The notes beneath the pieces were generated by a model. That model had not been told where the DNA came from, ran no database searches, and saw only the letters and a program-made list of their open reading frames with translations. Shown here in pieces: positions 17,947 through 26,395 of a stretch of DNA of 64,000 nt. The translations under genes were made by a program, and so were the position numbers. Source of the stretch: Chromatiaceae bacterium. GTDB taxonomy: Bacteria; Pseudomonadota; Gammaproteobacteria; Chromatiales; Chromatiaceae. The stretch covers positions 124,001 to 188,000 of the forward strand of contig JACKMU010000002.1 in assembly GCA_024235215.1 (NCBI GenBank). The letters run 5' to 3'. How positions within the stretch are numbered: position 1 is the stretch's first letter; each line of letters begins with the position of its first letter.

Positions 17947-20900
17947 CAGCAGTCTCCTGATGCGCCTGAGCGGGGAGTTTCAGACGCTGCTGCTCCGAGT
18001 CGTACTCGATCATCAACACACCGGAGACACGCCGGTCGCTGATATCGATGAAACAGGCACCGCCGATAAACGGCTCCAGCGTCATCACCGATTTGAGCGG
18101 CGTGGCGACGATCATCTGGAAGCCGAAGTTGGTGAAGATGTTCATGGCCAGGGCAGTAAACTCGTTGTCCGCCTTGTCGAACGCCTCGTCGAGCACCACC
18201 GGCGCGTACATCGGCACGCCTTGCTCATTCCCGCCCAGCTGATAGCGCAGCGCTGCTGCCAGACAGGTGGTGGCCAGCTTCTGCCGCTGACCACCGGACT
18301 TGCCGGAACCACTGCGATAGACCTCCACCTCCACGCCATGTTCATCCCGCTCCCGGCCGATGAACTCCATGTGCTGGCGCACGTCCAGTACCGACTGACG
18401 CCAGCGCTTGTGCTCCGGCTCCGGACTGGAGAGACGCTCCACCAGTTGGCGCAATGCCAGAAAACGCGACTCCGCCAGCTCACGATCCTCGCTCCAGGCG
18501 TGGCTGAGTGCCTGCTGGATCTCCTGCTTGAAGTCGCGCACCTCCGGCAGCTGCCGGTCGCTGACATCGATGTGCAGGAAGGTGATCTGATTGATGCCCT
18601 GCAGCAGGGTTTGATTGAAAGGTACCCGGGCGAGGCTCTCATTGACCAGCTCCATCCGCTCCAGGATCTCCTTGCGGGCATCGCTCAGATAGGTGGCGAG
18701 CGCCGCCAGGTTCTGGTGGCTCTGACTCTCCAGCAGCTCGAAAAAACGCTGCTCATGAGCCGGCAGTCCATCGTGCTCCAGGCGGGTCAGTTTGGAGAAG
18801 AAATCGTTGGCCGCAGCCAGGGTCGCATCCAGCCCCTCCGCCTCAGCGGGCCACTGGCGGATGAACTCGTCGAACTGTTTTTCCATGAACTTCTCACACT
18901 TGCCCGCTTCCCTGGTCAGCAGCTCCACCTCGTTGCGCATCGTCCGTTCGACCGAGCGGATCTGTCTCTCCAGGTTCTCCAGCCGCAACGGTTCGGCCAG
19001 CGCGGCGAAACGCTCCGCCAGACCCTGCGCCTGGCGGGGTGTGAGCGGTGTGAGTGCCGGATCCTCCTGTTGCCGTTGCAGCGCCTCCTGACTCTCGTTG
19101 ACCTGAGCGATGCACTTTTCATAGCTGATCGTGCTCCTGCGCAGCTGTTCGTCGGCGCTGTTGACCAGCTGCTGCTGACGCCCGATCCGAGCAACCATAT
19201 CCTGCAGTAACCGGTTGCCTTGCAGCGCGTCACGTATGCGGCGTCCCAGCTTTTCTATCCCCACCAACAGCGGTGCGACATCCACCTCCTGCCACTGCAG
19301 ATTGACCAGCGTCTGGCAGTGAATCGCCCGTTTTGCCCGGGTGGCCTCCTGTGTGGTCAGCGCATTGATCCGTTCGTTCAACTCAGCGATCCCGGTCGCC
19401 AGCTCCTGCGCCTGCTGGCGGTAGAGCGCCAGCTTCTCCCGGTTGTCGAACCCCAACACCCAGAAGCGGCGATCGGCGACGGCGCGACGATCATCCTTCT
19501 CGTGCTGGATCCTGCTGTGCTTCACCTGTCCTTCCCGGGTGAGCGCCCGGTCGGCGCGCCGGAACAGCTGCAGCGAGTCGACGCAGTCGTAGTCGAAACG
19601 ACGGCGCAATTCGCTGCCCAGCCACTCGGAGTGAGGGCACTCCTTGATCTTCACCTTGAGCACCAATGAATCGCTGTTGACCGCTTTGAGATGCTGGCGC
19701 TCCATCTGGCCGGTGCGGTAGTAGACCAGCCGCTGACCCAGATGGCAGCTGTTGATGTGCGTGGAGAGTGCCGCATAATGGCGCTCATCGACCAGCAGCG
19801 AAAGCGCAAAGCCGTGTAGCACCCGCTCGATCACCCCCTGCCAGGCCGCCTCCTCCCGCTTCACTTCGAGCAGCTCACCGATGAACGGGAGTGCGCTCTC
19901 TGCGATCCCGATCGCCGCGGCGATCTCCTGGCGCAGATCCAGCATCTGCGCGGGGATATTGGATGGTTGCCGCTCCAGTGCCTTCACCTCTCCCGCAGTC
20001 TGGACAAAAGCCGTCTCGCTCTGCTGTTTCTGGATCACCAGCCGGTCGCGTTCTTCACGCATCTCGGCGCTGCCGCTCTCCCAGCGTTCCAGCTCCTGGC
20101 GCGCCTCACCGACCAGCTCGGCAAAGCGCCGGGGCGATTCCGGGAAGTGCCAGTCGAGCTGCCGGCACGCCTCCTTCGCCTGCCCCTGCTTTCTCAGGCA
20201 CAGACCGCGCTGCTGTTCCAGCACCGCCTGCTCCGCCTGCCACTGCTCGACCTGGTCACCGCCGGCTTCGCGGTGCCGGCGCTCCAGCTCCCGCAGCGTG
20301 CCGTTATGCAGATCGAGCGCCGCCTGTTTCCGGCTGATCTCCCCCTGCAGACCCTCCGCCTGAATCATCAGCTGCTCGATCTGCTGCCTGAGCAGCTCGA
20401 TGCGGCGGCGCCCCGCATAACTGTCGATCCCCAGCAGCAGTTCATCGAGATCGGACCGCTGGTTCAACAATGATTGCCGTTGCTGGTGCTGCGCACGTGC
20501 CGGCAGCAGCGTCTCCACCTGGCGGCGCGCCATCACCACCGCCTGGTGTGCCGCATTGAGCTCATCGAACTCGCTGACCAGCCGGTCGGCCACCTCGAAG
20601 GTCGCCGGCTGGTCCAGCATGAACTCGCGCAGGAAGCTATTCAGGTCACCGAGGTTCTTGGCCGACTGGGTCTTGTGCAGCAGCCGCAGCGCCATTTCGC
20701 TGTCGATGCCGAGCTGGCGGCAGAAGCGTTCGCAGTAGGGCCGGAACTCGCGGCGGATGAAGGCTTCGGGAAAGAGCTGCTTCAGCTTGCGCAGATCCAG
20801 ATTGGACTTGCCGAACTGCTCCAGCTCTTTGAGCTCGAACGGACGTTCGAAGATCAGAAAGTGGCGGTTCACATCACCCGCCCCGTTGGCGCTGCCGCGC

Positions 20901-21319
20901 AGCCACAGCAGCTGCACCAGCACCACCCACTGACCGGAAGCGTTCCGGTAACTCAGCGCCAGTGCCGACCAGGTGGTACCGGTGCGCAGATAACGGGTCG
21001 CGATCTCACCGGATGCGTCATCCTTCTGCTCCGCCCAGGCACCCCGGATATAGGTGACCAGATTGCGATCCCGGCCGCTCCGCTCGGCCTCCCGCGCCGC
21101 GGCGTTGAAGTCGGCCCAGCGCGGCGGCACCAGCAGTGCGGAGAAGGCATCCAGCAACGTCGACTTGCCCGAACCGGAGCGCCCCACGAAGAGAAACCCC
21201 CGCTCCGATATCGGGATATCGTGCAGTCCGGAGAAGGTGCCCCAGTTGTAGACCTGCAGCCGGAAGATGCGAAACTGCTCCGGTGTGAAGAGATCCAGCG
21301 TCCTGGGTACGGCGCTCAT
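17930..21319 (-). CDS. jetC: Wadjet SMC-like ATPase JetC
   Basis: JetC (1129 residues) is the SMC/MukB-like motor of the Wadjet complex. The Walker A motif GRSGSGKS is at residues 46-53. Long coiled-coil arms rich in Gln, Glu, Leu and Arg follow, interrupted by a hinge-like globular part around residues 450-620. The C-terminal half-head has the signature SGGQRQKLATTCLAAAL and Walker B VVLDEAFDKADNEF. It would form a dimer that loads on DNA with JetA (kleisin) and JetB (KITE) and extrudes loops until the DNA size is tested. The start overlaps the jetB stop by 4 bases (ATGA). All ATPase motifs are intact. Confidence 0.95.
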   Translation of the reverse strand: MSAVPRTLDLFTPEQFRIFRLQVYNWGTFSGLHDIPISERGFLFVGRSGSGKSTLLDAFSALLVPPRWADFNAAAREAERSGRDRNLVTYIRGAWAEQKDDASGEIATRYLRTGTTWSALALSYRNASGQWVVLVQLLWLRGSANGAGDVNRHFLIFERPFELKELEQFGKSNLDLRKLKQLFPEAFIRREFRPYCERFCRQLGIDSEMALRLLHKTQSAKNLGDLNSFLREFMLDQPATFEVADRLVSEFDELNAAHQAVVMARRQVETLLPARAQHQQRQSLLNQRSDLDELLLGIDSYAGRRRIELLRQQIEQLMIQAEGLQGEISRKQAALDLHNGTLRELERRHREAGGDQVEQWQAEQAVLEQQRGLCLRKQGQAKEACRQLDWHFPESPRRFAELVGEARQELERWESGSAEMREERDRLVIQKQQSETAFVQTAGEVKALERQPSNIPAQMLDLRQEIAAAIGIAESALPFIGELLEVKREEAAWQGVIERVLHGFALSLLVDERHYAALSTHINSCHLGQRLVYYRTGQMERQHLKAVNSDSLVLKVKIKECPHSEWLGSELRRRFDYDCVDSLQLFRRADRALTREGQVKHSRIQHEKDDRRAVADRRFWVLGFDNREKLALYRQQAQELATGIAELNERINALTTQEATRAKRAIHCQTLVNLQWQEVDVAPLLVGIEKLGRRIRDALQGNRLLQDMVARIGRQQQLVNSADEQLRRSTISYEKCIAQVNESQEALQRQQEDPALTPLTPRQAQGLAERFAALAEPLRLENLERQIRSVERTMRNEVELLTREAGKCEKFMEKQFDEFIRQWPAEAEGLDATLAAANDFFSKLTRLEHDGLPAHEQRFFELLESQSHQNLAALATYLSDARKEILERMELVNESLARVPFNQTLLQGINQITFLHIDVSDRQLPEVRDFKQEIQQALSHAWSEDRELAESRFLALRQLVERLSSPEPEHKRWRQSVLDVRQHMEFIGRERDEHGVEVEVYRSGSGKSGGQRQKLATTCLAAALRYQLGGNEQGVPMYAPVVLDEAFDKADNEFTALAMNIFTNFGFQMIVATPLKSVMTLEPFIGGACFIDISDRRVSGVLMIEYDSEQQRLKLPAQAHQETAVEVSG

Positions 21320-22017
21320 TCATCCTCCTCCTCGGGCAGTCGCTCCTGTGCGCGTCGTTGCGGCAGTTCACCCGCTCGCATCGCCTGGTAGATGCGCGTC
21401 AGCGCCTGAATCTCTTCGGCGGAGAAGAGTAGCTTCAGTGTGGGCGAGATCTCGAAGCGGTCATCGCTGGCGCGAATCTTACGGAGAATGCTCTGTTTCT
21501 TGATCTTCTCGATCGATGCGCTGATGCGTTTCATGAACAGCGCCCGGTCGGTGTTGCCGGTCTGCTCGTAGACGCTGAGAAACTCGACGATCTCGTCGGT
21601 CGCAATCACTGCCCGTTCACCGTGCGCTTCGGCCTGGGTGAGCCGCTGACGCAACAGCAGCAGCACCACAGAGTCGATGAAGGTCAGATTGGCGCGACGC
21701 AGCAGCAGTGGCACCTCCAACTCGCCGGTGTCGGCCTGGCGGGTAAAGGCGACCTGCTGTTCGCGGTCGATCACCAGCTGCAGAAAGAGTTCCGCCAGGC
21801 GGCTGCGGATCGCCAGTTCATCCCGGATCAGGATCGGCCAGAGCCTGGAGTGGCGCTGACCATCCAGTGACGGCCCCGCCAGCAGCAGCACCAGGACGCG
21901 ACGGGCATCCAGTGACAGCTCGCCACTGTCCCCCGGATAGAGCGCATCAGCCGACTCCAGCGCCTCATCCGGATTGTCCGGATGCTCCTGCGCAGGCTGA
22001 GATTCAGACCAATTCAT
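21316..22017 (-). CDS. jetB: Wadjet subunit JetB (DUF4194, KITE-like)
   Basis: A 233-residue member of the DUF4194 family, equivalent to MukE/KITE subunits, which binds the kleisin and helps assemble the SMC complex. The protein starts with about 35 acidic, disordered residues. Winged-helix-like regions follow (SRLAELFLQLVIDREQQVAF; DSVVLLLLRQRLTQAEAH; DEIVEFLSVYEQTGNTDRAL), and the tail is acidic (ERLPEEEDE). It overlaps jetA by 14 bases and jetC by 4 bases, as is usual in Wadjet operons. The assignment depends strongly on position between jetA and jetC. Confidence 0.9.
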   Translation of the reverse strand: MNWSESQPAQEHPDNPDEALESADALYPGDSGELSLDARRVLVLLLAGPSLDGQRHSRLWPILIRDELAIRSRLAELFLQLVIDREQQVAFTRQADTGELEVPLLLRRANLTFIDSVVLLLLRQRLTQAEAHGERAVIATDEIVEFLSVYEQTGNTDRALFMKRISASIEKIKKQSILRKIRASDDRFEISPTLKLLFSAEEIQALTRIYQAMRAGELPQRRAQERLPEEEDE

Positions 22018-23464
22018 GCAGACGCTCCTTCAGGAAATAGATTTTCGGAATGCGGGCACGCCGCCGCTGATCATCTTCCCCCACCCAGGTCACCATTTCG
22101 ACAGAGTCGCTCTTGATCCCATGACGACTGCCCAGCGCCAGCAGGCCAACCACACTGCCCAGACCCTGTTGCGCCGGAAAGTGCTCCAGCACCTGGCTGA
22201 TCGACGCCTGATCGCACTGTTCCAGCCGGGCACGCACATGCTCCGTCAGCGTGCGGAAATCGATCTCCGACTGCGCCACCAGCGCACTGACCGACTCCAG
22301 ATCGACCGGCAGCGGCTCCGCGGCGTGCATCGCTTCGGGCGCCACCTGCAGCGAGGGGTCGTGGAGTACCCATTGCGAGACGGAGCGCAACCGGCTGCTG
22401 GTCAGCACCAGCGAGTACTGCAGCGACTCGGTCGCTTTCACCTCATCCTTGATCGTCAGCGCGGCACGCTGCGCCTCCTTCAACAGCTGATTCACACGAC
22501 GCTGTTCCAGATACTCGCGGCTCTGCACGAAGTGCTTCAGGCTGCGCGCGAAGGTCTGCAGCACCTCGTGCACCGCACCACCCTGCTCCAGCAGATTGCG
22601 CGTCAGACGCAGCAGAAATCGGCGCTCCCTGACCGCCAGTTCACCGACGAATTCGCGTGACAACACACCGTCGAGCGCCTCCTCCAGCGTCGCCGACTGC
22701 TCTGGATCGGTGAGCAGGCGCCAGAAGGCGGTGAAGGTCCGGCCCGCCTCGCTCTCGGTGATCAGATCGATCCCGGCAAACAGCGAGTCGAGCACCTCGC
22801 CGCGATTGCCCTCGCTGTCCATGATCCGTTCGCGCAGTTCCCGGTTCAGCTGTTCGAACTGATCGCGCACCCGGCGGAAGTCACCGGTCAGACCATCGGC
22901 CAGCGAGATGATCTCGCGGGTCCGCTCCAACGCGGTATCGCGCGGCAGTACCCGCAACTGCCCCTGGTGGATCGCCTCGATCTGCTGGCCGATGCGGCTC
23001 TGTTCGGCCAGCAGTCGCTTGACGCGGCGCTGTTTATCCGCATCGCTGTCCTCGGCCAGCCCCACCAGTGCCTGAATCACCAGTGACAGGCGGCTCTCGG
23101 TGGCTGCCGCGTGAGGTTGGTCGATACTGGAGAGAAAACGGATCACCTCGACCGTCGCAGTGGAAAGCTCATACACCTCCTCACTGGCTCCCGGTGGATA
23201 GCGCCGCACCAGATAGCCGTCACCCAGCCAGCTGGCGACATAGGCCTGTGCCGTCTGCGGAAGATCGTCTCCCTGTGCCCGCAGCTCCTCCAGATCGCGC
23301 GTCAGGCGCTCGAACAGAATCGACGCCGGCAGGCTGCGCTCCTGCTCATACAGGTGCGCCTGCAGCAGTCCGATCACTGTCGGTCCGTTACCGGAGGCGA
23401 GCAGCCGCCACAACGGCTGGGCACGCATGCGGCGGTAGGTGGCGATGTTTTTGTCCGCTTTCAT
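22004..23464 (-). CDS. jetA: Wadjet subunit JetA (DUF3375, kleisin-like)
   Basis: A 486-residue DUF3375 protein, the MukF-like kleisin of the Wadjet complex. The N-terminal winged-helix part starts IATYRRMRAQPLWRLLASG and includes YVASWLGDGYLVRRYPPG. The middle is helical, and the C-terminal part ends with RIPKIYFLKERLHELV. It is the first gene of the operon, so transcription of jetABCD probably begins in the region 23465-24034. No strong ribosome site precedes the ATG. The length is normal and no damage is visible. With JetB, JetC and JetD it completes a type I Wadjet system that restricts plasmid transformation. Confidence 0.93.
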   Translation of the reverse strand: MKADKNIATYRRMRAQPLWRLLASGNGPTVIGLLQAHLYEQERSLPASILFERLTRDLEELRAQGDDLPQTAQAYVASWLGDGYLVRRYPPGASEEVYELSTATVEVIRFLSSIDQPHAAATESRLSLVIQALVGLAEDSDADKQRRVKRLLAEQSRIGQQIEAIHQGQLRVLPRDTALERTREIISLADGLTGDFRRVRDQFEQLNRELRERIMDSEGNRGEVLDSLFAGIDLITESEAGRTFTAFWRLLTDPEQSATLEEALDGVLSREFVGELAVRERRFLLRLTRNLLEQGGAVHEVLQTFARSLKHFVQSREYLEQRRVNQLLKEAQRAALTIKDEVKATESLQYSLVLTSSRLRSVSQWVLHDPSLQVAPEAMHAAEPLPVDLESVSALVAQSEIDFRTLTEHVRARLEQCDQASISQVLEHFPAQQGLGSVVGLLALGSRHGIKSDSVEMVTWVGEDDQRRRARIPKIYFLKERLHELV

Positions 23465-24034
23465 TCGGAGAAGTGTGCTGCACCGGGAAGACCATAACCA
23501 TAATCATACCGGTGAACGGGTGCAAACTCGAAAAGTTCGCCCCAATACAGAGTCAAGCCTGGAGAGATCGCGGTGCAGGAACGAACAGCCAGTTGCTCCC
23601 GCATGCGCAAGGTTGGTCGGCGCATGCGGACTGGGCAATGTTACCGGACCCCTGCCGTGCGCGAATGGCCACAAGCAAGAGACGTCTGATCACGACGACT
23701 GTTCAAATGCCGGCCTGATGATCCCGTCACACGGGTCGCAACGCCGGTACGCTAACAATGCCCAACCCATCGTACCTGAGCTTCGAAGCCGCTTTCCGTA
23801 GTCACACACAAGGTGACGTCCTCTCCGCAGCACATTTATGCAATCAGTCGACCGCCGACCATAGACGGTGGCGTTACCACCTGGCGGGTAATATTACCGA
23901 AATTGGCGTGAACTGTTGGCAACACTCGGTGGGACGACTGGCGTTTCATTAAGTTGGGCATAGATGAGCGGAAGCAGTGATCACTCATCTGCTCGAGAAG
24001 GAATTTTCTATAGCAACTTGATGGAGAGAGCCTG
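23465..24034. other. Divergent regulatory region between jetA and the secreted-protein genes
   Basis: About 570 bases with no credible gene. It should hold the Wadjet promoter (leftward) and the promoter of the gene at 24035 (rightward). Its one clear structure is the long inverted repeat listed at 23599-23629. A ribosome site (GGAGAGAG) lies shortly before 24035. Confidence 0.5.
23599..23629. repeat. Perfect 10-base inverted repeat upstream of jetA
   Basis: The arms CCGCATGCGC (23599-23608) and GCGCATGCGG (23620-23629) are exact reverse complements separated by 11 bases. Each arm itself contains the palindrome GCATGC. There is no T-run, so it is not a typical intrinsic terminator. It lies about 135 bases upstream of the jetA start, which suits a regulator-binding site. 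Confidence 0.5.
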
Positions 24035-24466
24035 ATGAAAACTTTAGCGAAAAAGCTTGTTATCACTTTGGGTCTGGGAATGGTCGTGGTTCATCAACCG
24101 GCGGCTGTCGGTGACGCAGCGAGTGGTCAATTGGATGAAGGGGCACTGCGTGCGCTGGAGGAGTCGGTCATGGCCGGTCAGCAACCCGATGGCGATGCGG
24201 CGGCGGTGGAGCCGCTGATCACCCAGACCACGCTGACCTATCGCAGTCACAGTGTTGCGGCAGGAGCGAGCGCCAACAATCTGGAGGGCAACGCCTGCCC
24301 ATCCAGCTATACGATGATCTCGGGTGCCTGCCACCCGGGTTACAACGATAAGATGGTGATCATCAATCAATACCCCAACCGATCTGCCAACACCTGGCGC
24401 TGTGGTTTCAAGAACAACACCTCCGCCGCGAGAACCGTCTGGATCTACACCTTGTGCGGCAAATAG
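24035..24466 (+). CDS. Secreted four-cysteine domain protein, unknown function
   Basis: A 143-residue exported protein. Residues 1-27 form a signal peptide (LVITLGLGMVVVHQPAAVG). A variable linker of about 40 residues follows, and then one compact domain of about 80 residues from TTLTYRSHSV to the end. This domain has four cysteines (ACPSSY, GACHPGY, WRCGFKNN, YTLCGK), probably two disulfides. It is nearly the same domain as the N-terminus of the next protein, with shared NLxGxACPxxYxMxSGxCHPGY and IINQYPNxSAxTWRCGF patterns. I do not recognise the family. Its gene lies 78 bases before the protease gene on the same strand, so both are probably co-expressed. A role as inhibitor, co-factor or targeting partner of the protease is possible. 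Confidence 0.75.
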   Translation: MKTLAKKLVITLGLGMVVVHQPAAVGDAASGQLDEGALRALEESVMAGQQPDGDAAAVEPLITQTTLTYRSHSVAAGASANNLEGNACPSSYTMISGACHPGYNDKMVIINQYPNRSANTWRCGFKNNTSAARTVWIYTLCGK

Positions 24467-24544
24467 ACCCACATGGCGTCACTCAAGGGACTCGACCGCA
24501 GCGGCTGAGTTCGCTACAGATCCACTTATAAGGGAGTATACGAG

Positions 24545-26062
24545 ATGAGATCACTCACAAGAACACTGACGGCAAGCGCCGTCTTCACCCTGACGATACC
24601 TATCGCCGCACCAGCCGTCGCCAATACCACACTGACCTTCAAAAGCTATTCGATAGATGCCGGCAGTAGTGCATCCAATCTGGATGGTTCCGCTTGTCCG
24701 GCTGGTTATGACATGGTCTCCGGATCCTGCCATCCAGGCTATTCGGACCAAGTCCGGATCATCAACCAGTATCCGAACCAATCGGCCGACACCTGGCGCT
24801 GCGGATTCAGAAACAATAGCAGCAGCACCCGCACGGCTTGGGTCTACACCCTCTGCGACCAGGCAGGTCCCACCGGCATTCTGCATCAGGTACAGGTGAG
24901 TCGTTACACCACCACCAGCCTCACCAATGCACGGGCCGATGAGATCCTCACCGATGCAACCAATGTGCTGCAGACCAACGATGGCTCAGGAGATGTCGCG
25001 TGTGCCACACTTTGGGCACGCAATGGAAATGTAACCGCCTTCTCTACCGGTGATGGCAGCATTGACAGCAGCGCTGAGTTCAATACCGTGATCGGGCTGC
25101 CTGGCCAGATCAAGGTAGTGAATCAGATCAACTGGTGCGGCGGGCTGATCCCCAATGTGATCGGTTGTGCGCCTGTACCCGGCAACTCACTTGCAGTAGT
25201 GCGCTACACCAACAGCATGGAAGGAATCCTATGGGCCCATGAATATGGGCACAACAAGGGATTGAGTCATCGCAACGACACCAATGCGGTGATGAATCCT
25301 ACCATCGGAAGCACCAGACGCCGTGTCAATCAGACAGAATGCAATGCCTACCGAACCTTGCCCGCGACTGATGCCGTGACCGAGCGGATCATGTCCGCAC
25401 AGAACGCAGATGCAGAAGCGGTGGGGAGCGACGGACAATCGGCTGCCGGTGGAAGTGTTCGGGAGTTCGTGCGTCAGATTTACATTCATGGTGTGCCCTA
25501 TGACGAAGCGAACAGATTTGGGGCTGACTCCGTGCCGGTTCTCGTCGACATGCTGAAAGATCCTGCGGAGCAGGCCTACTGGTCGAACATCGTCGTGGTT
25601 CTCGGCATCGTCGGTGATCCTGCGGCATTCGCGCCGATGGTCTCATTTATCGAGGAACGACAGGGCGGTACGCTGAACCGCGATTACTACACCGCCAAGA
25701 CCAGCGCATTGATGTCATTGGGCTATCTGCTCAATAAGTCAGGGGACAGACGGGTGCTCGATTATCTGAAGAAGGCGCTCGATCCACAAAGCTGGCAGGG
25801 CGGCGAATACGGACAGGCGGATTACCAGGCCAGTAGCGCGGAACGCGATCTCGATTTCAGTAAATTCGCGATTCTGGGACTGGCGGTTTCCGGTCATCCC
25901 GAAGCAGCGAAGGTACTGCGCACACTGCAGGAACAACCGTCAACAGCGGGCGAACGTGCTGTACGGTCTCAAATGGAGGAGATGATCTCCGGCGCGCTGA
26001 AAGAGAGTGAGGAGATCTCCAACAAAGGGCTGAGTGAATACTACCGTGAGAAACAACACTAA
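24545..26062 (+). CDS. Secreted metzincin-type zinc metalloprotease with HEAT-like tail
   Basis: A 505-residue secreted protein. The signal peptide (about residues 1-26, ending APAVA) is followed by the four-cysteine domain shared with the upstream gene (about residues 27-104). The protease domain carries HEYGHNKGLSH (residues 232-242), an exact HExxHxxGxxH zinc site, and a downstream Met-turn (AVMNP, Met250), the two hallmarks of metzincins. After about residue 300 the sequence becomes helical with repeat-like segments (DSVPVLVDMLKDPAEQ, IVVVLGIVGDPAAFAPMVSF, ALMSLGYLLNKSGDRRVLDYL), consistent with HEAT-type repeats for substrate binding. The target is unknown. All catalytic residues are present. 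The exact protease family (M12-like, M10-like or M43-like) cannot be settled by eye. Confidence 0.85.
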   Translation: MRSLTRTLTASAVFTLTIPIAAPAVANTTLTFKSYSIDAGSSASNLDGSACPAGYDMVSGSCHPGYSDQVRIINQYPNQSADTWRCGFRNNSSSTRTAWVYTLCDQAGPTGILHQVQVSRYTTTSLTNARADEILTDATNVLQTNDGSGDVACATLWARNGNVTAFSTGDGSIDSSAEFNTVIGLPGQIKVVNQINWCGGLIPNVIGCAPVPGNSLAVVRYTNSMEGILWAHEYGHNKGLSHRNDTNAVMNPTIGSTRRRVNQTECNAYRTLPATDAVTERIMSAQNADAEAVGSDGQSAAGGSVREFVRQIYIHGVPYDEANRFGADSVPVLVDMLKDPAEQAYWSNIVVVLGIVGDPAAFAPMVSFIEERQGGTLNRDYYTAKTSALMSLGYLLNKSGDRRVLDYLKKALDPQSWQGGEYGQADYQASSAERDLDFSKFAILGLAVSGHPEAAKVLRTLQEQPSTAGERAVRSQMEEMISGALKESEEISNKGLSEYYREKQH

Positions 26063-26395
26063 CACCGTCACCGCACGGTAGCTGTGGCAGTGGGTCCGAA
26101 CCTGCCCGTGGTGCCCGGCAACAACGCGTATAGCGCCGATGGAAGCCACACTCCTGTCGCGCGATGTTACGCTGCGGGACACCATGGGCAGACGAAAACG
26201 AGAAAGTATCATCCGGGATAAGCTACGAAGCATCTGTACCCTTCCCTTCGCCCCTCATATCCATCCGAGGGAATTCACGGACGACCGGACTGACACACGG
26301 AGTGTGAAGACGCTTTCCGATTTTCAATGCGCAGAGTTGGTTTCTTTCCACACTCCCTGGTCAACAGTGCGAATATAGAAACAGCAGGCAACAAT
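26063..26395. other. Gene-free stretch between convergent units
   Basis: About 330 bases between the metalloprotease gene and the end of the sulfotransferase-glycosyltransferase gene on the other strand. Composition shifts here from GC-rich to AT-rich. No open frame with support and no clear terminator hairpin was found. Confidence 0.4.

Noticed and set aside
17699..19210. A 503-codon open frame antisense to jetC and jetD
   Set aside because: It lies entirely over Wadjet genes with clear motifs, and its Leu/Gln/His-rich composition is that of an antisense shadow.
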